Below are positions 1-5,385 of a stretch of 5,385 nucleotides of DNA, in pieces; the first letter of the stretch is position 1, and every line of letters begins with the position of its first letter. Below the pieces are notes generated by a model. It ran no database searches and was not told the DNA's origin. It was given only the letters and a program-made list of their open reading frames with translations. The DNA comes from Limnohabitans sp. (lineage in GTDB: Bacteria > Pseudomonadota > Gammaproteobacteria > Burkholderiales > Burkholderiaceae_C), in assembly GCA_015657605.1 (NCBI GenBank), contig JACDQO010000108.1, positions 1 through 5,385 of the forward strand, given 5' to 3'. Both the position numbers and the translations under genes were made by a program.

Positions 1-275
1 AAACCGGTTGCACCGTTGGCGCAAAGGCAGGGCGACAGGCCCCACAAAGAACCCACTTTCTCACCCGCTTGACGGGCCGGACGCATCAGCCACCAAGCCC
101 AAGGCAACAGCACCGCGCTGGCACCCAAGATGCGGGCCAGCGCAATGTCCAGAGGCAACAAACCCCGCGTTGCAGACGCGCGCGCAATGACAATGAAACC
201 GGTCCAGATGAGCACCGTGATGACCGCAGAAGCCAGCCCCACGGTTTTTGAAGAAAATCGCATGGTCCGAATCAT
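1..275 (-). CDS. DMT/EamA-family membrane transporter, N-terminal part (cut by left window edge)
   Basis: The reverse strand is open from an ATG at 275 to the left edge, giving 91 codons with no stop. Two hydrophobic stretches are visible, about residues 12-30 (after a short basic N-terminus) and 42-64. Trp24, the Ile-Ala-Arg at 30-32, Pro41 and Arg48 fit the first half of an EamA repeat of the drug/metabolite transporter superfamily (usually about 300 residues and 10 helices). These are inner-membrane permeases; the substrate cannot be read from sequence. The start could be ATG 275 (GGGG about 4 bases upstream) or ATG 263; neither has a strong ribosome binding site. The gene is divergent from dacB with a 55-base spacer. 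The last dozen residues before the edge look less typical than the rest, so a frameshift near 28-33 is possible. The family call is fairly secure, the exact start is not. Confidence 0.78.
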   Translation of the reverse strand, partial: MIRTMRFSSKTVGLASAVITVLIWTGFIVIARASATRGLLPLDIALARILGASAVLLPWAWWLMRPARQAGEKVGSLWGLSPCLCANGATG

Positions 276-313
276 AGTGCCCCGAGGGCGACACCCCGGT
301 CCACGGGTGGGGG

Positions 314-330
314 CGGGTTAGACTCACCCG
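314..330 (+). promoter_or_regulatory. Small hairpin directly abutting the dacB start codon
   Basis: CGGGT at 314-318 and ACCCG at 326-330 can pair around a 7-base loop, and the ATG follows immediately at 331. No AGGAG-like ribosome binding site lies in front of this start. The structure could limit access to the start codon, but a 5-bp stem in GC-rich DNA may also be chance. Confidence 0.3.
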
Positions 331-1938
331 ATGACCTTGACCCGTCCCTCTCAGCCTTGGACAACGCTCAAGCCATGGGGCCTTGGGGCTTTGCTGATGG
401 CCGCTTTGGGTGCATCCCAGACCGCGTCTGCAACAGCGGCCACAACGACCACAACAACGGAAGAAAGCGCAGCCCCAACGGGCCGTGCACCCCAAGCCGA
501 TCTGCCCCCCGGCATTTTGAAAATCTTGCGCCAAGCGCAGGTGCCCCCATCGGCATTGAGTGTCTTGATCGCGCCTTTGCGTGCCGACGCCAAAGGCTCG
601 CAAGCCGCGGCACCGCGTTTGTCCCACCATGCCCAAAGCAGCGTCAACCCGGCCTCGGTCATGAAGCTGTTCACCACTTACGCAGGCCTGAGCCTGCTCG
701 GGCCTGAGCACACTTGGCGCAACCGCATCTACACCGATGGCACCGTGCGCGACGGTGTGCTGCAAGGCAACCTGATTGTGCGAGGCAGCGGCGACCCCAA
801 ATTGGTGGTCGAGCGTCTGCAAGATCTGCTCAAGCAAGTGCAAGCCGCTGGCGTGCGGGAGGTGCGGGGTGACATCGTGCTGGACCGCAGCGTGTTTGAT
901 GTGCGCGAGCGCAGCGAACCGTTTGATGACGAGCCTCTGCGCCCTTACAACGTGGGGCCCGATGGCTTGCTGCTCAACTTCAAAGCCGTGATTTACACCT
1001 TCACACCCGACCCGGCCAATGGCCAGGTGCAGGTGCGCTTTGAGCCCCCGTTGGCGGGTCTGTCGGTCACCAGTAAGTTGCCTTTGACCTCAGCCCCTTG
1101 CACCGACTGGCGACGCCAATTGCAGGCCGATTTCAGCCAGCCGCTGCAGGTTCGGTTTGCCGGAGGCTACCCCGGCAGTTGTGGCGAGCGGGAATGGCCC
1201 GTGGCTTTTCCGGACCCCGCCCAATACGCCCCGCGTGTGTTGCAGGCCCTGTGGGCTGGCGTGGGCGGGCAACTGAGCGGACAGGTGCGCTACGGCGCAC
1301 GCCCAGCCCAAGCCCGTTTGCTGGTGGATGCACCCTCCTTGCCGCTGTCGGAAGTGATCAAGGACATCAACAAGTTTTCCAACAACGTGATGGCCCAGCA
1401 GTTGTACCTGTCGCTGTCGAGCGAACTGGGAGCACCCGGGCGCTTTGAAGCCTCACGTCTTCGCTTGTCGCAGTGGTGGCGGCATGGCTTTCCCGCCCAA
1501 AGCGAACCGGTGCTGGACAACGGCTCCGGCCTGTCGCGCAGCGAGCGCAGCACGGCGCAAGCCTTGACCGCCTTGTTGCAGGCAGCCCATGCGGGGCCAC
1601 ATGCCCAGGCGTTCACCGACTCCTTGGCGGTGGCGGGCGTGGACGGTACAGCCGCTCGCCTGAAAGACCGCAATCCCCAATCGCCTGTGATCGGGAATGC
1701 CTGGCTGAAAACCGGATCGCTGCGCGATGTGGCCTCGGTGGCCGGGTATGTGCAGGGCCAAAGTGGCCAGCGCTACACCTTGGTCGCGGTGCTGCACCAC
1801 CCCAACGCCCACCAAGCGCGGGCCGCACTCGACCAATTGCTGGAGTGGACGGTGCGCGACATGGACTCGACCACGGCCAGCCGCCGAGCCCGCGTAAGCC
1901 TTGACCGCAACGCCGCACAGCGCGGCGCAACGCGCTAA
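331..1938 (+). CDS. dacB: D-alanyl-D-alanine carboxypeptidase/endopeptidase, PBP4 type (peptidase family S13)
   Basis: A 535-residue periplasmic penicillin-binding protein that removes the terminal D-Ala of peptidoglycan stem peptides and can cut D-Ala-mDAP cross-links. All three active-site motifs are present: SVMK at 109-112 (nucleophile Ser109), SNN at 350-352 and KTG at 460-462. The long stretch between the first two motifs is the inserted domain typical of class C low-molecular-mass PBPs. A signal peptide is visible, with a hydrophobic core about residues 17-29 and probable cleavage after Ala-Ser-Ala at 32-34. Six threonines (38-43) and a Ser/Ala/Pro-rich linker follow. The protein is longer than E. 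coli PBP4 (477 residues); part of the excess is this linker and a basic C-terminal tail. ATG 331 is the first possible start because an in-frame TAG sits at 319-321. Its Shine-Dalgarno match is poor. The gene is followed after 36 bases by the SemiSWEET gene. Confidence 0.95.
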   Translation: MTLTRPSQPWTTLKPWGLGALLMAALGASQTASATAATTTTTTEESAAPTGRAPQADLPPGILKILRQAQVPPSALSVLIAPLRADAKGSQAAAPRLSHHAQSSVNPASVMKLFTTYAGLSLLGPEHTWRNRIYTDGTVRDGVLQGNLIVRGSGDPKLVVERLQDLLKQVQAAGVREVRGDIVLDRSVFDVRERSEPFDDEPLRPYNVGPDGLLLNFKAVIYTFTPDPANGQVQVRFEPPLAGLSVTSKLPLTSAPCTDWRRQLQADFSQPLQVRFAGGYPGSCGEREWPVAFPDPAQYAPRVLQALWAGVGGQLSGQVRYGARPAQARLLVDAPSLPLSEVIKDINKFSNNVMAQQLYLSLSSELGAPGRFEASRLRLSQWWRHGFPAQSEPVLDNGSGLSRSERSTAQALTALLQAAHAGPHAQAFTDSLAVAGVDGTAARLKDRNPQSPVIGNAWLKTGSLRDVASVAGYVQGQSGQRYTLVAVLHHPNAHQARAALDQLLEWTVRDMDSTTASRRARVSLDRNAAQRGATR

Positions 1939-1960
1939 AACCTCAAAGGCAAATCTCTGC

Positions 1961-1966
1961 AAAGGA
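1961..1966 (+). promoter_or_regulatory. Ribosome binding site of the SemiSWEET gene
   Basis: AAAGGA sits 8 bases before the ATG at 1975. It fixes that start in preference to the out-of-frame TTG at 1968. The dacB-SemiSWEET gap is only 36 bases and holds no terminator with a T-run, so read-through from dacB is likely. Confidence 0.7.
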
Positions 1967-1974
1967 CTTGGACC

Positions 1975-2229
1975 ATGAATTTGATCGACTGGGTGGGCTC
2001 TGTGGCCGCCTTTCTCACCACGGCCAGCTTCATACCGCAGGCTTGGCAAACTTTTCGCACCCGCGACGTGAGCGGCATCTCGCTGGGCATGTACAGCCTG
2101 TTCACCTCAGGGGTGGCGCTGTGGCTGGTCTACGGCATCTTGATGGTGGCCTGGCCCATCATCATCGCCAACGTCATCACCACCAGCTTGGCGCTGATGA
2201 TTTTGGTGATAAAGCTGCGGTACCGCTGA
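1975..2229 (+). CDS. SemiSWEET family sugar half-transporter (MtN3/PQ-loop)
   Basis: An 84-residue, very hydrophobic protein with three predicted helices, about residues 5-23, 40-57 and 60-79. This is the full length of a bacterial SemiSWEET, which works as a homodimer to let sugars pass through the inner membrane. The PQ motif is at Pro21-Gln22 in helix 1, followed by the usual basic loop (Arg28, Arg30) and the Ser-Gly-Ile-Ser segment at 33-36 before helix 2. Trp50 and Asn66 are 16 residues apart, matching the spacing of the sugar-pocket Trp and Asn (Trp48, Asn64) known from the Leptospira SemiSWEET structure. The gene lies 36 bases downstream of dacB and has a good ribosome binding site. 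The substrate is unknown; glucose and sucrose are reported for relatives. The family call is strong; the link to cell-wall metabolism is inferred from position only. Confidence 0.93.
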   Translation: MNLIDWVGSVAAFLTTASFIPQAWQTFRTRDVSGISLGMYSLFTSGVALWLVYGILMVAWPIIIANVITTSLALMILVIKLRYR

Positions 2230-2233
2230 GCTT

Positions 2234-2282
2234 CAAGGGATACCGGTAAATGGGTATTAACCCCATGGCTCACAAGGGATAC
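2234..2282. repeat. Direct repeat CAAGGGATAC flanking a small hairpin
   Basis: The 10-mer CAAGGGATAC occurs at 2234-2243 and again at 2273-2282, starts 39 bases apart. Between the copies ATGGGT (2250-2255) can pair with ACCC plus AT (2260-2263 and 2265-2266, one bulged C) around an ATTA loop. There is no T-run, so this is not a standard terminator. The copies could be paired operator half-sites or a chance duplication. Confidence 0.45.
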
Positions 2283-2291
2283 AAGCCTTAG

Positions 2292-2330
2292 GATTTATCG
2301 AAATCGCACGGTCGTTCGATTTTACAAATC
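2292..2330. promoter_or_regulatory. Two GATTT/AAATC inverted repeats upstream of the hydrolase gene
   Basis: GATTT-ATCG-AAATC at 2292-2305 and GATTT-TAC-AAATC at 2318-2330 are two short inverted repeats whose starts are 26 bases apart. A further pairing, AAATCG (2301-2306) with CGATTT (2317-2322), is possible between them. They end just before the AAGGAG at 2333, so they could be tandem operator sites or alternative RNA hairpins in the leader. The region is AT-richer than the coding sequence around it and probably also holds the promoter, but I see no convincing -35/-10 pair. Function is inferred from position only. Confidence 0.35.
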
Positions 2331-2332
2331 AA

Positions 2333-2338
2333 AAGGAG
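2333..2338 (+). promoter_or_regulatory. Strong ribosome binding site of the lipoprotein hydrolase gene
   Basis: AAGGAG lies 8 bases before the ATG at 2347, the best Shine-Dalgarno match in the window. It confirms the start that also gives a clean lipoprotein signal peptide. Confidence 0.85.
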
Positions 2339-2346
2339 ACTCCCAT

Positions 2347-3609
2347 ATGGCATCTTTCAAACTCAGTCTTTCCCTCATCAGCGCTGCTGCACTTCTTGCC
2401 GCTTGCGGTGGCTCCGATCCGGTCAACGGCTCACTGATTGACGCGCCATCAACTTTGGCAACATTGACCAAAGCCCAACTTGATGCAAGTGGGTTGATCG
2501 CCCTGAGCGGCCCCGCAAAATGCGATGTCAAGCTCGTCAGTCTCAATTACGTGACGCCCGGTGCCAAAGGCGAATCGTCCAACGCATCCGGTGTTTTGCT
2601 ATTACCTACGGGAGCAGGTTGCACGGCTGCAGCCCCACTGGTGGCCTACGCAAAAGGGACAGATGTGCAAAAACCACGCACACTGGCCAATCCGCTCGAT
2701 GGAGAAACTGGCCTATTGGCCGCCATGTACGCAGGCCAAGGCTACGCCGTCGTGGCCACCGACTACCTGGGCTTTGCCAAGTCCAACTACAGCTACCACC
2801 CTTATTTGCACGCTGACTCCCAAGCCACCTCCGTCATCGATTCCATCCGTGCTGCACGCAACGCCGTGTCGTCCCAAGGTGGCAGCCTCAATGGCAAAGT
2901 CATGCTGACGGGTTACTCTCAGGGCGGTCATGCTTCCATGGCAGCTCACCGCGCCATAGAAAAAGACCTGGCCTCCGAAATCAATGTGGTCGCTGGCGCC
3001 CACTTGGCAGGTCCTTACAACTTGTCTGGCTCCATGAAATTGCCCGATGCCATTGCGGGTTACCAGTTCTTTGTGCCTTACCTTGTCACCGCCTGGCAAA
3101 AGATTTATGGCAATTTGTACAGCGATGTCAAAACCGCCTTCAAAGCACCTTATGCCGAGTGGGTTGAAAGCCTTTTACCCAACCCGACTCTCAACTACAC
3201 CACCTTGGTGACCACTGGCAAATTGCCTGGCATCAATGGCGAGACGCCCAATCAGGCCCGTGACGCCTTGTTTCAGCCTGCATTCACCAGCGACATCTTG
3301 ACCAACCCCAACAACCCCACTTTCTTGGCGGCCAAAAAGAACGACCTGCTGGATTGGTCTCCAAAGTCTCAAACCATGCTCTGCAGCGGCAGTGGTGACC
3401 CCACTGTGCCCCAGGCCATCCACCAAAACGTCATGAAAGCCGCGTTTGACGCCAAGGGGCTGACGAACGTGTCCTCGGTCGATGTTCACCCGCTCATTGT
3501 TCAAACTTATGGGCCCATCACCATGGCCAACATCGCCAACTACCACGGCACTTATGCCCCACCGTTTTGCCACGCAGCGGCCAAATCGCTGTTTGACGCG
3601 ATGAAGTAA
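2347..3609 (+). CDS. Predicted lipoprotein, alpha/beta-hydrolase fold (secreted lipase/esterase-like)
   Basis: A 420-residue exported protein. The first 20 residues are a lipoprotein signal peptide: Lys5, a hydrophobic core, then the lipobox Leu-Ala-Ala-Cys at 17-20. Gly21 after the cysteine is not the Asp inner-membrane retention signal, so outer-membrane placement is likely. The nucleophile elbow is Gly-Tyr-Ser-Gln-Gly at 189-193 (Ser191). The acid is probably Asp351 in a Gly-Ser-Gly-Asp-Pro turn, and the histidine His400 in Asn-Tyr-His-Gly. Asp139-Tyr140-Leu-Gly, preceded by a Gly-Tyr-Ala-Val-Val strand, resembles secretory lipases (LIP family) and related esterases. Cys59, Cys92, Cys346 and Cys408 could form disulfides. 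Substrate is unknown: a lipid, polyester or other ester, and a peptidase role is not excluded. The gene has its own ribosome binding site and terminator, and its GC is visibly lower than that of dacB or the minus-strand genes. The fold and lipoprotein calls are firm; the specific family is not. Confidence 0.88.
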   Translation: MASFKLSLSLISAAALLAACGGSDPVNGSLIDAPSTLATLTKAQLDASGLIALSGPAKCDVKLVSLNYVTPGAKGESSNASGVLLLPTGAGCTAAAPLVAYAKGTDVQKPRTLANPLDGETGLLAAMYAGQGYAVVATDYLGFAKSNYSYHPYLHADSQATSVIDSIRAARNAVSSQGGSLNGKVMLTGYSQGGHASMAAHRAIEKDLASEINVVAGAHLAGPYNLSGSMKLPDAIAGYQFFVPYLVTAWQKIYGNLYSDVKTAFKAPYAEWVESLLPNPTLNYTTLVTTGKLPGINGETPNQARDALFQPAFTSDILTNPNNPTFLAAKKNDLLDWSPKSQTMLCSGSGDPTVPQAIHQNVMKAAFDAKGLTNVSSVDVHPLIVQTYGPITMANIANYHGTYAPPFCHAAAKSLFDAMK

Positions 3610-3627
3610 CCGCTCAAACACCACCAC

Positions 3628-3656
3628 AAGGCCCGCGTCATGCGGGCCTTTTTTTT
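3628..3656 (+). terminator. Rho-independent terminator after the hydrolase gene
   Basis: GGCCCGC (3630-3636) pairs with GCGGGCC (3642-3648) around the loop GTCAT, extended by two A-T pairs, and is followed by eight T (3649-3656). It lies 18 bases after the hydrolase stop. On the other strand the same stem is followed by a G/T mixture rather than a T-run, so it would stop the converging Sua5 transcript less well. Confidence 0.95.
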
Positions 3657-3672
3657 CAAACTGACAAAAGAC

Positions 3673-4671
3673 TCAAGCCGCCGCCCGCTGCAGCCGATCC
3701 CGCACGCCTTCCCACTCGGGCGTGTCGGGCGGCAGTTGCACCCAAATTTGGGTCACAGCTCTGGCATCCAGATCGCGCAGCACGCCAAACAAATCGTGCG
3801 CGGCCTGCTCGGCGCTTTGCGGCTGGGCACGCCACACAACACCGGCACCGTCGCTGCCACTCGGTCGTTCTTTGGACCACAAGCCCAGGTTGTTGGCATG
3901 CGGTCCCAAGGCCTGCAGTTTGGCGGTGATGTCTTGCGCCGTCATCAGGCGCACCTTGGCGCGGGGCGCGTAATGGGATTCAAGCGTGCCCGATGCACGG
4001 GGCGCGGCCTGGCCGCTGACCTCCTGTGGGGCGTCCTTGCCCCGAACCGCGCGGCCACACGCGGCTTCGATCTGCACCCGCGTGATGTGTCCCGGGCGCA
4101 GCAAAACGGGCTCGCCCCGGGTGCAGTCGATGATGGTGGACTCGATGCCCACCTCGCAGTCACCGCCGTCCAGAATCAACAAATCGGAGCCCAACTCGGA
4201 CTGCACATGCGCAGCGGTGGTCGGACTGACTCGGCCAAAGCGGTTGGCACTGGGGGCCGACACACCCAACACGCCCAGCGGCAAGCCCGCTTGCAACAAA
4301 GCTTGTGCCACAGGGTGCGAGGGGCAGCGCAAACCGATCGAGTCTTGCCCCCCGGCCGAAGCCGTGGCCACACCGCTTTGGCGCGGCAAGATCAAAGTGA
4401 GCGGACCAGGCCAAAACGTCTGCAAGAGCTTTTGTGCAAAGTCGGGCACCTGCGCTGCAAACAACGGCACTTGATCCTGGCTGGCCACATGCACGATCAG
4501 CGGGTGGTCTGACGGGCGACCCTTGGCCACAAAAATTTTGGCCACCGCCGCATCGTCGGTGGCGTTGGCGGCCAAGCCGTACACGGTCTCGGTGGGCAGG
4601 CCAACCAACTGGCCGTCACGCAGCGCTTGCGCCGCCTGCGCGATGTGGGCCTCGTTGGCACTCAGGATCAT
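3673..4671 (-). CDS. tsaC: Threonylcarbamoyl-AMP synthase, two-domain Sua5 type
   Basis: A 332-residue cytoplasmic enzyme making threonylcarbamoyl-AMP from threonine, bicarbonate and ATP, the first step of the t6A37 modification of ANN-decoding tRNAs; TsaD with TsaB and TsaE then transfers the group. The YrdC-type catalytic domain covers about residues 1-205: PTETVYGL at 26-33, Lys50-Gly-Arg52 (the KxR motif), Trp-Pro-Gly-Pro-Leu-Thr at 87-92, Ser141-Ala-Asn143 (the SxN motif), Gly-Ile-Glu-Ser-Thr at 175-179 and Leu-Arg-Pro-Gly at 191-194. A linker with Ser-His-Tyr-Ala-Pro at 232-236 leads into the C-terminal Sua5 domain. The length fits Sua5 (YwlC, TsaC2), not the roughly 190-residue E. coli TsaC; the symbol is used in the broad sense. 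ATG 4671 follows the purK stop by 8 bases, with only a weak AAAGA as ribosome binding site, suggesting translational coupling to purK. The enzyme is normally important or essential. Confidence 0.96.
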   Translation of the reverse strand: MILSANEAHIAQAAQALRDGQLVGLPTETVYGLAANATDDAAVAKIFVAKGRPSDHPLIVHVASQDQVPLFAAQVPDFAQKLLQTFWPGPLTLILPRQSGVATASAGGQDSIGLRCPSHPVAQALLQAGLPLGVLGVSAPSANRFGRVSPTTAAHVQSELGSDLLILDGGDCEVGIESTIIDCTRGEPVLLRPGHITRVQIEAACGRAVRGKDAPQEVSGQAAPRASGTLESHYAPRAKVRLMTAQDITAKLQALGPHANNLGLWSKERPSGSDGAGVVWRAQPQSAEQAAHDLFGVLRDLDARAVTQIWVQLPPDTPEWEGVRDRLQRAAA

Positions 4672-4679
4672 GGTGGTCT

Positions 4680-5385
4680 TTAAAACGCTTGAATGCCGAG
4701 CAAGGCCGCCGCTTGCAAGGCGGTGGTCCGCACGGCCTCAGGCGAGGCACCCGTGATGTTCAGGTGGCCCATCTTGCGGCCGGGGCGGGCTGACAACTTG
4801 CCGTACAGGTGCAAGTGCGTGCCGGGCAGCGCCAGCACCTGGCCCCAGGCGGGGCTGGTCGGCCCCTTGCCTGTGGGCGTGACTTCGGGCCACAGATCAC
4901 CCAGCAGGTTGAGCATGATGGCGCTCGAATGCTGACGCGGCTGCGTGAGCGGCAAACCCGCCAAGGTGCGCACCTGCAGCTCGAACTGCGACTGGTCGCA
5001 GGCATTCATGGTGTAGTGGCCACTGTTGTGCGGGCGCGGGGCCATTTCGTTGACCACCAGCTGGCCGCCTTCGAGCAAGAAGAATTCCACGCAGAGCACG
5101 CCCACGTAGTGAAGGCCTTCGGCAATCGCGCGGGTCGCGGCCACGGCTTGCGCCGCCACGTCGGCCGGCACGGCACCTTCGTACACGCTGGTCACGGCCA
5201 AAATGCCATCGCGGTGCAAGTTCAGTTGCACCGGAAAATTCACCATCTGCCCGTCGGCACCACGCGCCACGATGACCGAGCATTCGGCCTGCAGCGGCAG
5301 CATTTTTTCAAGCACGCAGGGCACGCCCTTCAGCTCTGTCCAAGCCGCGGCCAATTCTTCGCGGGTCTTGACGCGGATCTGGCCC
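4680..5385 (-). CDS. purK: N5-carboxyaminoimidazole ribonucleotide synthase, C-terminal part (cut by right window edge)
   Basis: PurK uses ATP and bicarbonate to convert AIR to N5-CAIR in de novo purine synthesis; PurE then rearranges the product. The window holds 234 residues and the stop; the frame is open through the right edge. The leading Gly-Gln-Ile-Arg fits the family's Gly-x-Gly-Gln region, so the N-terminal domain and start (about 130-150 residues) lie outside. An in-frame TTG at 5354 is an internal codon, not a start. The ATP-grasp signature is clear, numbering from the window edge: Glu100 in Val-Glu-Phe-Phe and Glu113 in Asn-Glu-Met-Ala-Pro-Arg are the expected Mg-ATP ligands. Next comes the PurK hallmark Pro-His-Asn-Ser-Gly-His (5016-5033), then Gln-Phe-Glu-Leu and Gly-His-Leu-Asn near the end. 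purE is expected just upstream, beyond the edge. The Sua5 gene follows after 8 bases in the same operon. Confidence 0.97.
   Translation of the reverse strand, partial: GQIRVKTREELAAAWTELKGVPCVLEKMLPLQAECSVIVARGADGQMVNFPVQLNLHRDGILAVTSVYEGAVPADVAAQAVAATRAIAEGLHYVGVLCVEFFLLEGGQLVVNEMAPRPHNSGHYTMNACDQSQFELQVRTLAGLPLTQPRQHSSAIMLNLLGDLWPEVTPTGKGPTSPAWGQVLALPGTHLHLYGKLSARPGRKMGHLNITGASPEAVRTTALQAAALLGIQAF

Noticed and set aside
248..278. Possible promoter TTGAAG (248-253) and CATAGT (273-278) for dacB
   Set aside because: The spacing is 19 bases and both boxes are poor matches; it also lies inside the EamA coding start. Not strong enough to list as a feature.
61..843. 260-codon open frame on the minus strand across the dacB 5' half and the spacer
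   Set aside because: It is antisense to the clear dacB and EamA coding frames, is rich in Cys, His, Arg and Gly, and shows no domain. Long antisense frames are expected opposite GC-rich genes.
1911..1927. GC hairpin CGCCGC/GCGGCG at the dacB 3' end as a terminator
   Set aside because: It lies inside the coding sequence, is not followed by a T-run and is only 6 bp long.
1453..2049. 198-codon minus-strand open frame across the dacB 3' end and SemiSWEET start
   Set aside because: It overlaps two well-supported genes and its composition is that of a shadow frame.
1968..2249. Alternative frame starting at TTG 1968 over the SemiSWEET gene
   Set aside because: Its protein is His-rich and not membrane-like, while the ATG 1975 frame gives a full SemiSWEET protein with a properly spaced ribosome binding site.
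2250..2266. Hairpin after the SemiSWEET stop as a rho-independent terminator
   Set aside because: The stem has a bulge and a weak outer part, and no T-run follows. It is recorded only as part of the repeat-rich spacer.
3640..4512. 290-codon plus-strand open frame opposite the Sua5 gene
   Set aside because: It begins inside the terminator hairpin and its low-complexity Arg/Gly/Gln/His composition marks it as antisense to the Sua5 enzyme.
4680..5354. purK start at TTG 5354
   Set aside because: The same frame continues upstream to the window edge with family-like residues, so the TTG is an internal leucine codon.

Overview
The window looks like chromosomal DNA of a betaproteobacterium, most likely Burkholderiales and probably a freshwater Comamonadaceae type (Limnohabitans, Rhodoferax or Polaromonas-like). 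That placement is inferred from the GC-rich coding style, the protein sequences and the purK-Sua5 gene pair; no similarity search was run.

Layout, left to right. (1) Positions 1-275, minus strand: the N-terminal part of a DMT/EamA-family membrane transporter, running off the left edge. (2) A 55-base divergent spacer. (3) 331-1938, plus: a complete PBP4-type D-alanyl-D-alanine carboxypeptidase/endopeptidase (dacB) with signal peptide and all three penicillin-binding motifs. (4) 1975-2229, plus: an 84-residue SemiSWEET sugar half-transporter, 36 bases behind dacB and probably co-transcribed. (5) 2230-2346: a 117-base spacer, AT-richer than its surroundings, with a duplicated 10-mer, a small hairpin, two GATTT/AAATC inverted repeats and a good ribosome binding site. 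(6) 2347-3609, plus: a predicted lipoprotein of the alpha/beta-hydrolase fold (secreted lipase/esterase-like), closed by a strong rho-independent terminator at 3628-3656. (7) 3673-4671, minus: a two-domain Sua5-type threonylcarbamoyl-AMP synthase. (8) 4680-5385, minus: the C-terminal two thirds of purK, running off the right edge. purK and the synthase gene are 8 bases apart and form one operon.

Functionally the window is a mix of envelope and housekeeping genes. dacB trims or cleaves peptidoglycan in the periplasm, the SemiSWEET would move small sugars across the inner membrane, and the lipoprotein hydrolase would act at the envelope or surface on an unidentified ester. The minus-strand operon joins purine synthesis (PurK) to tRNA t6A modification (Sua5). 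The plus-strand and minus-strand blocks converge on the terminator. No RNA genes, mobile elements or CRISPR arrays were found. I found no convincing new multigene system. The items most worth a second look are the hydrolase with its repeat-bearing leader and lower GC, and the SemiSWEET next to dacB.
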